NCBI RefSeq assembly: GCF_900765565.1
Contig: NZ_CAAFRZ010000226.1
Span: 1 to 8,289 of the forward strand
Length of the DNA stretch: 8,289 nucleotides
Direction of reading: 5' to 3'
Source of the DNA: an uncultured Dialister sp.
Lineage (GTDB): Bacteria; Bacillota; Negativicutes; Veillonellales; Dialisteraceae
Positions 1 through 6,022 of this stretch are shown here, one piece after another. Position numbers and translations under genes: made by a program. How positions within the stretch are numbered: the stretch's first letter is position 1; each line of letters opens with the position of its first letter. The notes beneath the pieces are model-generated. The model had not been told where the DNA came from. It did not search any database and saw only the letters and a program-made list of their open reading frames with translations.

Positions 1-19
1 AAATTATAACATTTCCATC

Positions 20-39
20 AAAGGGGACTCTTCCCTTTT
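20..39 (+). terminator. weak intrinsic terminator of an upstream gene
   Basis: AAAGGG (20-25) pairs with CCCTTT (33-38) around a 7-nt loop and runs into a short T stretch. It probably ends a + strand gene lying off the left edge. The stem is short and AT-rich at its base, so this is tentative. The stretch 40-121 shows no gene or clear signal. Confidence 0.3.
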
Positions 40-121
40 CTATCCAGCAGGGGAGAAATCCTCTACCGAGAAACATTTTACACTAAGGATGGCATGAAGG
101 CAGGTTGGCCCAAAGTGATAT

Positions 122-415
122 ATGGGGCTAAAGGTGGTGGGTGAACATTGCTTCGCTCGTTCACCGGGTTGTGGGCGCTGCGCGCCGGGGGCATAAGGTG
201 GATTAGCCTGCGGCGCTTCCATCGTAATCCCTACATTGATGGGGATCATTACTTTCAAGGGCTGGCATTCATGGAGCAGGAGCTGAAGAAAATCAGCAGA
301 TGGGAGCGCCGCAGGCCCTTCTACCTTATGCCCCCGCTTCAACGAGCGAAGCGATGTTGAAGCCACAACCCGGTTGGCAAGCAAAGCGATGCCAACCCAC
401 CACCCTTAGCCCCAT
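122..415. repeat. inverted-pair repeat element, copy 1 (REPIN-like)
   Basis: Two inverted arms flank a 75-bp spacer (224-298). The left arm (122-223) reads inward from ATGGGGCTAAAGG through a hairpin (140-146 with 159-165), a CCGGGTTGTGG segment and GGGGGCATAAGG to GCCTGCGGCGC. The right arm (299-415) is the same unit on the - strand. The inner ends, 206-223 and 299-316, are complementary at 17 of 18 positions. The right arm has hairpins at 336-363 and 372-397. The same unit recurs as an inverted pair at 5609-5978, so it is a dispersed element. The architecture resembles REP doublets (REPINs) or a non-autonomous palindromic element. No transposase is in the window and no target duplication is evident. 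The spacer holds a small hairpin (GTAAT/ATTAC) and no convincing gene. Confidence 0.75.
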
Positions 416-426
416 CCACTCGCATA

Positions 427-466
427 TGATATACTATTTTACATAAATACCGATCAATTCAGGAGG
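427..466 (+). promoter_or_regulatory. extended -10 promoter and RBS of the NFACT gene
   Basis: TGA followed by TATACT (430-435) makes an extended -10 element. No good -35 lies at the right distance; the nearest candidate is TTAGCC inside the end of the upstream repeat element (406-411, 18-nt spacing). AGGAGG at 461-466, 5 nt before the ATG, supports the start at 472. The position just outside the repeat suggests, but does not show, that the repeat supplies upstream promoter sequence. Confidence 0.4.
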
Positions 467-471
467 TTTAT

Positions 472-2196
472 ATGCAGATAGACAGTGCTGTTTTATATGT
501 TCTGGTGAAGGAGCTCCGGAAGAAGATCGACTCCTGCCAGGTCCGGCAGATTCACCAGATCGACAACCGTATCATGGACCTGGAGCTTTACTGCACCGAT
601 GGGGATGTGGTGAGCCTCATCATCAATACCTACAATCCCCCCATCCTCTACCTTACAGGTAAAGGAAAAAATAAAAAGCAGTATTCCCCGTCCCAGACCT
701 TCTGTATGACCCTTCGGAAATACCTGGAAGGAAGCCGGCTTTCCAAAATCGAGCAGGTGGCCATGGACCGGATTGTGTCCCTGTCTTTTGACCGCATCGA
801 ACGGGGCAGTGAAATCATTACCCGCACCCTGTGGCTGGAGCTCCTGCCGGCAGCGCCGAACATGATTCTCACCGAAGGAGATACCATCATCGACGCCTGC
901 CTCCGGGGAAAGAAACTGGACCGGCTCCTGGTGCCAGGGGAAACCTACCATGTACCGGATAATTCGAACCGCATGGATTTCATGAAATTTACGGAGTCCG
1001 AGCTTCAGGAAATCTTTGATTTCAGCAAAAAAGACGAGATTCCCATGGACAGCTGGCTCTTTAAACAGTTCAATGGTTTTTCCCGTTTTCTGGCAGACGA
1101 ACTGGCTTCGGAAAGTGGCGTTCCTGCTGATAAAAAACTGTCCGATTTCACGGAGGACGAAGAAAAGAGCCTCCTATCCCATATGACAGGGCTGGCAAGG
1201 AAAATCGAAAACTCCGACCATCTGTATCTGTACAACCGTGGCAAGGGAAAGATGAATATTTCCCCCATTCCCCTTTCCATCCTGGGAGAACCGTCCGGTG
1301 AAGTACCGGTGCTTTCTTTCATGGAAAAGGAAGCGGAAAGCGGCGCCGGCTCCATCAGCCAGGCGGTGCAGGAATACACGAAGCAGCTCCACACCCTCAT
1401 CAAAAGAGAAGAGCGGAAAAAGCGAAAAATCCGGGAAGAAATGGAAGAAACCTCCCGTATGGACCAGTACAAACTGTGGGGCACCCTCCTTTCCATTTAT
1501 GCCTACGAAAAAATCAACCACCAGAAGGAAATCACCGTTTCCAACCTGTTCAAAGATCCTCCGGAAGAGGAAAGGATCCCCGTAAATCCCCTGCTTTCTA
1601 CTACCGATAATAGCCAGGCCTATTTCAAGAAATACAATAAAATGAAAACAAGGAGCACCATCGGACAGGAAAAGCTGAAGGAATGCGAAGACCGGCTGGC
1701 TTACCTGAATGAGACCCTCTACTTTGCGGGCCAGGTCACCACAAAGCAGGACCTGGAAGCCCTGAAGGAAGAACTGAAATCCCTGGGTATCGACAAAAGA
1801 CAGAAACAGCATAAAAAAGGAAACCGGAAAGCACAGGACCCGAAGATTGAAAGCCGCATGATTGACGGCTTCAGGGTGTACCTGGGCACCAGCAATACAA
1901 AGAATGAGTACCTCACCCTGCGGAAAGCGGCAAAGACGGATATCTGGTTCCATGCAAAAGCCATCCCCGGTTCTCATGTGGTTATCGAGACCCAGGGAGA
2001 GACAGTACCTCCGGAGACATTGGAAAAAGTGGCTTCCCTGGCCGCCTGGAACAGCAAAGGCCGGGAGTCCGGCAAGGTGGACGTGGACTATACCCTCATC
2101 CGGTACGTAAAGAAAATCCCCAACGGCCCTCCGGGACTGGTGAACTACAGCCACCAGAAAACCATTGTGGCGGTACCGGAAGATGTGAAGAAGTAA
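472..2196 (+). CDS. rqcH: NFACT family ribosome quality-control protein RqcH
   Basis: This is a 574-aa protein, the usual length for bacterial NFACT (RqcH/FbpA; Rqc2/NEMF relatives). In this family the protein binds 50S subunits carrying stalled peptidyl-tRNA, recruits tRNA-Ala and drives C-terminal alanine tailing that marks the stalled peptide for proteolysis. The NFACT-N region covers about residues 1-170 and contains an Asp99-Arg100 pair (AMDRIVSL) at the position of the DR motif needed for tRNA binding in Bacillus RqcH. A helical middle follows, with charged coiled-coil stretches near 295-330 and 390-440 and a basic KRQKQHKKGNRK patch near 442-452. The NFACT-R domain (about 460-570) has DIWFHAKAIPGSHVVI (490-505) and VDYTLIRYVKK. 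The start is set by AGGAGG 5 nt upstream. Some homologues are called fibronectin-binding proteins; there is no signal peptide here. It looks monocistronic, followed by a repeat array and a terminator. Confidence 0.93.
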   Translation: MQIDSAVLYVLVKELRKKIDSCQVRQIHQIDNRIMDLELYCTDGDVVSLIINTYNPPILYLTGKGKNKKQYSPSQTFCMTLRKYLEGSRLSKIEQVAMDRIVSLSFDRIERGSEIITRTLWLELLPAAPNMILTEGDTIIDACLRGKKLDRLLVPGETYHVPDNSNRMDFMKFTESELQEIFDFSKKDEIPMDSWLFKQFNGFSRFLADELASESGVPADKKLSDFTEDEEKSLLSHMTGLARKIENSDHLYLYNRGKGKMNISPIPLSILGEPSGEVPVLSFMEKEAESGAGSISQAVQEYTKQLHTLIKREERKKRKIREEMEETSRMDQYKLWGTLLSIYAYEKINHQKEITVSNLFKDPPEEERIPVNPLLSTTDNSQAYFKKYNKMKTRSTIGQEKLKECEDRLAYLNETLYFAGQVTTKQDLEALKEELKSLGIDKRQKQHKKGNRKAQDPKIESRMIDGFRVYLGTSNTKNEYLTLRKAAKTDIWFHAKAIPGSHVVIETQGETVPPETLEKVASLAAWNSKGRESGKVDVDYTLIRYVKKIPNGPPGLVNYSHQKTIVAVPEDVKK

Positions 2197-2199
2197 TAG

Positions 2200-2503
2200 G
2201 GCAGCGGCCTACAGCCGGGGCTCTGTCCTGCGGCAGGGCTGTGACTATGTCAGGGCTAAGGCTGGCGCCTGGGCTCAAGGAAGAAATTTATAAAGGCAGC
2301 GGCCTTTAGCCGGGGCTCTGTCCTGCGGACAGGGCTGTGACTTCGTCAGGGCTAAGGCTGGCGCCTGGGCTCAAGGAAGAAATTTATAAAGGCAGCGGCC
2401 TGCAGCCGGGGCTCTGTCCTGCGGACAAGACTGTGGCCTTTTGGCCAGGGCTAAAGCTATCGCCTGGGCTTAAGGAGGAAGTATAATACAGGCCTTTGGC
2501 CGG
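2200..2503 (+). repeat. tandem array of ~96-bp multi-hairpin units (3 full plus a partial)
   Basis: The units begin with GGCAGCGGCC at 2200, 2295 and 2391 (periods 95 and 96 bp), and a fourth fragment (2491-2503) breaks off at the terminator. Each full unit can fold into hairpin 1 (CGGC, 5-nt loop, GCCG; 2300-2312 in unit 2), hairpin 2 (GCTCTGTCC, TGC, GGACAGGGC; 2315-2335) and hairpin 3 (TGAC, TTC, GTCA; 2338-2348). An AT-rich linker with AAGGAAGAAATTTATAAA follows. Differences fall mostly in loops (CTACA, CTTTA, CTGCA in hairpin 1) or are compensatory (hairpin 3 in unit 3 is TGGCC, TTTT, GGCCA, 2434-2447). The array starts 3 nt after the NFACT stop, so it would lie in that transcript's 3' UTR. 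There is no plausible ORF. The function is unknown. Confidence 0.85.
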
Positions 2504-2512
2504 AGTCAATGT

Positions 2513-2549
2513 GGCGGCGCACAATCCATGGTGCGCCGCCTTTTGTATT
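2513..2549 (+). terminator. strong intrinsic terminator after NFACT gene and repeat array
   Basis: A perfect 10-bp GC-rich stem (GGCGGCGCAC 2513-2522 with GTGCGCCGCC 2531-2540), an 8-nt loop, and the tail TTTTGTATT. It ends + strand transcription from the NFACT gene through the hairpin array and insulates the ATPase gene. Confidence 0.88.
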
Positions 2550-2701
2550 GTGGTGATTGTGCAGCTCAATGCTGTACCGGTGATCTGTCTCAAGCATAGG
2601 AAATCTTGAGCCATCCCATCAGCAGCCGGAAATATTTTCCCCGTTCACAGCCCTCTTTACTGCCTCCCCACTTGAAAATTTAAAGTGTTTTTCATGGACC
2701 G
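2550..2701. other. intergenic stretch without recognisable gene
   Basis: No supported ORF or RNA gene was seen. The only local structure is a short inverted repeat, CTCAAG (2589-2594) with CTTGAG (2605-2610), not followed by a T tract. The last 60 bases become AT-rich toward the ATPase promoter. Confidence 0.4.
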
Positions 2702-2730
2702 TTTACTCTAAATTATGGGGATGCTAAAAT
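2702..2730 (+). promoter_or_regulatory. sigma-A type promoter of the metal ATPase gene
   Basis: TTTACT (2702-2707), 17-nt spacer, TAAAAT (2725-2730), with TGC just before the -10 giving an extended -10. The predicted transcript start is near 2737, leaving a leader of about 40 nt, too short for a typical riboswitch. AAGGAGG (2762-2768), 7 nt before the ATG, is the RBS. The xpt promoter has the same hexamers, spacing and TGN. Confidence 0.7.
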
Positions 2731-2738
2731 TAAAGCAT
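2721..2738. promoter_or_regulatory. candidate operator over the ATPase -10
   Basis: ATGCTAAAATTAAAGCAT is an imperfect 18-bp palindrome: 7 of 9 position pairs are complementary, with 5-bp perfect outer arms ATGCT/AGCAT. It covers the -10 and the predicted start point, where a metal-sensing repressor would block transcription. The regulator is not in the window, and assignment to ArsR, MerR or another family is not possible. Confidence 0.4.
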
Positions 2739-2775
2739 AGAAATTTACTTACATATATGACAAGGAGGAATTACT

Positions 2776-5595
2776 ATGTCCGACAAAAAAGAAACGGTCC
2801 ATGCCCATAACTGCGGCTGCAGCCACTGCCACAGCCACCATCATGAAGGGGTATCCCACGTCCATGAAGACGATTCCGGCAGCGAAGAGGAAGGAGACCC
2901 TGCCCATCATCACGAAGGCCCCGGTCATACCCATGTTCATGACCATCATCACGACCATGAACACCATCATGACCACGATCATGAGGAGGAAATGCCGGCG
3001 CCCCATGACCATTCCCATGATCCGGATCTGGTAAAGTATGCTTCCAATGAGAAGGATATCATGGAAGATGAGAAGGAAATCCTCGCCGATGAACGGCGGG
3101 CTTTCGGCCATTTCCATGATAAAGGCATCCACCATAAGACGGGGCACGACAAAAACTGCCACTGCCACGAATGCGTGGACGAGGAAGACTGTGATATCTG
3201 CGGGAAAGACCTGGCAGACTGCCGCTGCGATTTCCTTGGATCTACGTACCACAAGTCCATTTACCATATGGAACACCTGGACTGCATGGAATGTGCCGCC
3301 AAGATGGAAGGAAAAATCCGGGAAATGCCCTCTGTTTTCTTTGCATCCATTTCTTTCCGCACCAAGGAACTCCGGCTCATTTCCAAAGAAAATCCGGATA
3401 CCCTGCTGAAAGAAGTGCTGGCGGTATGCCGGTCCGTAGATGAATCCGTAGGCATCGTACCGGCGGAAGACAAGAGCGTGTACAAAACGGAAACCTATGA
3501 AATCCCCACCCTTGACTGCGCGGCCTGTGCATTGAAGCTGGAAAAGCTCATTAACCGGCAGCCAGGCGTCCTGTCCGCCTCCATTTCCTATGCCACGAAG
3601 ACCATGAAGCTTACGGCGGAAAATCCGGATGGGCTGATTCCCATGCTCACAGAAAAGTGCAATGAAGTGGAATCCCCCACGGAAATCCGCAAAAAGGTGC
3701 GCCCGCCAAAAGGAAAGGCGGCACCGGAAGAGGAAGAGTCTTTCTACAAGGATGAAAAAGTCCATCTCACCGTGGGCGGCGTCATTTTCGCCATCGGCAT
3801 GGTTCTCCATTACCTCACCGGTTCTCCGGAACTCTATGGTAATATTTTCTTCTTCATTTCCTATATCATCCTCGGCGGCCCCATCGTATGGAATGCATTG
3901 AAAAATATCGCCCACGGCGAGTTCTTTGATGAGACATTCCTCATGACCGTGGCTACCCTTGGTGCCTTCGGCATCCAGGAATATCCGGAAGCCGTGGGGG
4001 TCATGTTCTTCTACCGCATCGGTGAATATTTCCAGGACCTGGCCAGCGGCAAGAGCCGGAAACAGATCATGGAAGCCGTGGACCTGCGGCCGGAAGTAGT
4101 ACAGCGGATTGTTGACGGTGACAAAACGGAAACGGTGCCGGCTGAAGATGCCAAGGTGGGCGATATCCTCCTCATCCGCCCCGGCGACCGGATTCCCCTG
4201 GACGGTATCATTCTTACCGGGTCTACCCAGATCGACACATCCGCCGTTACCGGCGAACCGAAGCCCATTTCGGCAGGTGAAGGAATGGCCGTGGATTCCG
4301 GCTGCGTCAATATGACCGGCACCATCCGCCTGCAGGTGACAAAGATTCTCTCCGAATCCATGGTAAGCCGTATCCTGGACTCCGTGGAAAACGCGGTAGC
4401 CAGCAAGCCGAAAATTGATCGTTTCATTACCCGGTTCTCCCGGATCTATACGCCCGTGGTGGTGGCCATTGCCCTGGCGGTGGCCCTCATTCCTCCCCTC
4501 TTCTTTGGCGGAGACTGGGAAAAATGCATTTACACGGCCCTCACGTTCCTCGTCATTTCCTGCCCCTGCGCCCTCGTTATTTCCGTTCCCCTCTCCTTCT
4601 TTGCAGGTATCGGTACCGCTTCCAAGGCGGGTATCCTCTTCAAAGGCGGCACGGTGATGGAAGTGATTGCGAAAGTCAAGGCAGCGGTCATGGATAAGAC
4701 CGGCACCATTACGGAAGGAAAATTCAAAGTCCGGGACATCCTCGTCCATGGCGGCATGAACCGGAATGAGCTCCTGGCCCTGGCCGCAGGCGCTGAAGTC
4801 TACTCCACCCACCCCATCGGCAAGTCCATCATTGAAGCAGCCGATGAGGAAAAGGTGGTCCCTGTTAAGCTCCAAAATCTCCATGAAAATGCGGGCTACG
4901 GTATCGAAGGCACCCTTTCCGGAGTCTCTGTATCCGTGGGCAATGCCAAGCTCATGGAAAAAGCCGGAGTTCCTGCCGAAGCCATGGCAGAAATCAAAGA
5001 AAACGGAACCCTCGTATACGTTGCCAAAGGAAATACACTGCTGGGATGCATCGTTATTTCCGACGCATTGAAGGAAGACGCCGTTGCTTCTATCAATGAA
5101 ATCAAAAAGCTCGGCGTCACCCCTGTCATGCTGACAGGCGATAATAAGGAAAGCGCTGAAGCCGTAGCGAAAAAAGCTGGCATCTCCAAAGTCTACGCCG
5201 GCCTCCTCCCCCAGGATAAGCTTTCCATTATGAAAGAAATCCGGGAAAAGGAAGGCTCCGTCCTCTTCGTAGGCGACGGCATCAATGATGCCCCCGTACT
5301 GGCGGGCGCCGATGCAGGCGCTGCCATGGGAAGCGGCGCTGACGCAGCCATCGAGGCGGCGGACCTGGTCTTCCTGAATTCCGATGTCCGCGCCATTCCT
5401 GAGGCCATCCGGCTTTCAAGAAAAGTCATTTCCACGGCCTGGCAGAATGTGGGCTTCGCCCTCTTCGTCAAAATCGCGGTCATGGTCATGGGCCTTCTGG
5501 GCTATGCCAACATGTGGGTTGCGGTCTTCGCCGATACCGGCGTGACGCTCCTCTGCATTCTCTACTCCATCAGGCTTTTGAAAGTGAAGCTGTAA
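2776..5595 (+). CDS. cadA: P1B-2 type Zn/Cd/Pb-exporting ATPase with His-rich N-terminus
   Basis: This is a 939-aa inner-membrane pump that should export Zn2+, Cd2+ or Pb2+ at the cost of ATP. The catalytic core is complete: TGE (492-494), the CPC metal site in a membrane helix (596-598), the phosphorylated Asp in DKTGT (640-644), the HP motif (679-680) and GDGINDAP (833-840). Lys899 and Asp920 in the last two helices are 21 residues apart, as are ZntA Lys693 and Asp714, which supports Zn/Cd/Pb over Cu. The N-terminus is unusually long (about 325 residues before the first helix). It has 27 His in residues 9-81, a Cys/His cluster with seven Cys (128-151), then two HMA-like domains with LDCMEC (C170, C173) and LDCAAC (C248, C251). 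Typical CadA/ZntA proteins have about 700 residues. It is a single-gene unit with its own promoter and RBS. The exact metal is inferred. Confidence 0.93.
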   Translation: MSDKKETVHAHNCGCSHCHSHHHEGVSHVHEDDSGSEEEGDPAHHHEGPGHTHVHDHHHDHEHHHDHDHEEEMPAPHDHSHDPDLVKYASNEKDIMEDEKEILADERRAFGHFHDKGIHHKTGHDKNCHCHECVDEEDCDICGKDLADCRCDFLGSTYHKSIYHMEHLDCMECAAKMEGKIREMPSVFFASISFRTKELRLISKENPDTLLKEVLAVCRSVDESVGIVPAEDKSVYKTETYEIPTLDCAACALKLEKLINRQPGVLSASISYATKTMKLTAENPDGLIPMLTEKCNEVESPTEIRKKVRPPKGKAAPEEEESFYKDEKVHLTVGGVIFAIGMVLHYLTGSPELYGNIFFFISYIILGGPIVWNALKNIAHGEFFDETFLMTVATLGAFGIQEYPEAVGVMFFYRIGEYFQDLASGKSRKQIMEAVDLRPEVVQRIVDGDKTETVPAEDAKVGDILLIRPGDRIPLDGIILTGSTQIDTSAVTGEPKPISAGEGMAVDSGCVNMTGTIRLQVTKILSESMVSRILDSVENAVASKPKIDRFITRFSRIYTPVVVAIALAVALIPPLFFGGDWEKCIYTALTFLVISCPCALVISVPLSFFAGIGTASKAGILFKGGTVMEVIAKVKAAVMDKTGTITEGKFKVRDILVHGGMNRNELLALAAGAEVYSTHPIGKSIIEAADEEKVVPVKLQNLHENAGYGIEGTLSGVSVSVGNAKLMEKAGVPAEAMAEIKENGTLVYVAKGNTLLGCIVISDALKEDAVASINEIKKLGVTPVMLTGDNKESAEAVAKKAGISKVYAGLLPQDKLSIMKEIREKEGSVLFVGDGINDAPVLAGADAGAAMGSGADAAIEAADLVFLNSDVRAIPEAIRLSRKVISTAWQNVGFALFVKIAVMVMGLLGYANMWVAVFADTGVTLLCILYSIRLLKVKL

Positions 5596-5704
5596 GCCAT
5601 TAAACTGAATGGGGCTAAAGGTTGTGGGCGCTGGCGCGCCAGGGGCATAATGTGGATTCGCCGCCTCCAGCAGCCCGAAAATCTCCGGAATGTTCACTAC
5701 AATA

Positions 5705-5745
5705 AAAAACAGTGAAGAACTGCCAATCCGTTCTTCACTGTTTTT
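5705..5745. terminator. bidirectional intrinsic terminator
   Basis: A 16-bp perfect stem: AAAAACAGTGAAGAAC (5705-5720) pairs with GTTCTTCACTGTTTTT (5730-5745) around a 9-nt loop. A-tract and T-tract flanks mean it can work on both strands. It lies 110 bp past the ATPase stop and about 280 bp past the permease stop, so it probably serves both convergent units. No better terminator was seen directly after the permease gene; a 4-bp hairpin near 6000 is too weak. Confidence 0.88.
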
Positions 5746-5762
5746 CTTATGTCCATAAATTA

Positions 5763-5846
5763 TTAAAAGACCATAGCCAGTGAATAGGCCAGAAGAGTAG
5801 CAATCACGGCCAAATATGGCGCTGACCTGTCCAAAGGGCGGAGGCT
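5763..5846 (-). pseudogene. possible remnant of a membrane protein C-terminus
   Basis: Read on the - strand, 27 codons open to a TAA stop (5763-5765) end in the hydrophobic run APYLAVIATLLAYSLAMVF, like a final transmembrane helix. The bidirectional terminator begins 17 nt after this stop, as at a real gene end. There is no start codon or RBS, and upstream the frame is closed by a TAA (5847-5849) and then the repeat arm. It may be the tail of a gene mostly lost or replaced by the repeat. A short chance frame is a real alternative. Confidence 0.25.
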
Positions 5847-6022
5847 TTACCACAAAAGGGAAATGGAGTATTTAGTGCCGCCGAAGGCGGCTTGTGCACC
5901 TTATGCCCCCGACGCGCCAGCGCCCACAACCCGGTGGGGCCAGCGAAGCGGCGCCCCACCTACAACCTTTAGCCCCATTTATACGCATGAGACATAAAAC
6001 AGCAGCCCTGCTTCACTTTCGA

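Larger units (their letters stand above)
5609..5978. repeat. inverted-pair repeat element, copy 2 (REPIN-like), between convergent genes
   Basis: The left arm (5609-5664) is the ATGGGGCTAAAGG...GGGGCATAA unit on the + strand. The right arm (5877-5978) is the same unit on the - strand, with TTAGCCCCAT at its outer end. The right arm keeps a hairpin with an 8-bp stem and 12-nt loop (5933-5940 with 5953-5960) and a GCCGCC/GGCGGC hairpin at its inner end (5877-5891). The left arm lacks the first hairpin: AAAGGTTGTGGGCGCTGG joins directly where the other arms have it, as if deleted between GGT(T/G)GTGGG direct repeats, and it carries the perfect palindrome CTGGCGCGCCAG. The spacer contains a bidirectional terminator and a possible gene remnant. 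The arms face the same way as in the copy at 122-415. Confidence 0.75.

Noticed and set aside
148..360. 70-codon + strand frame across the first repeat element
   Set aside because: It starts inside a repeat hairpin without an RBS and most of it is repeat-arm sequence; only the spacer portion looks protein-like.
122..415. CRISPR array
   Set aside because: The repeats are inverted, about 100 bp long and internally hairpinned, with no regular short spacers and no cas genes.
2482..2487. perfect TATAAT in the last linker of the tandem array as a promoter
   Set aside because: There is no -35 at a suitable distance, and a strong terminator follows within 30 bp with no gene between.
2200..2503. tandem T-box or other known riboswitches
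   Set aside because: The units follow a stop codon and precede a terminator rather than a gene, and none of the conserved riboswitch or T-box motifs are visible.
2508..2555. 15-codon frame starting at the ATG before the 2513-2549 hairpin, with a GGAG upstream
   Set aside because: It lies almost entirely within a textbook terminator, so the coding potential is incidental.
2749..4884. 711-codon - strand open frame opposite the ATPase gene
   Set aside because: It is antisense to a complete P1B ATPase, with composition explained by the complementary strand; no family motif.
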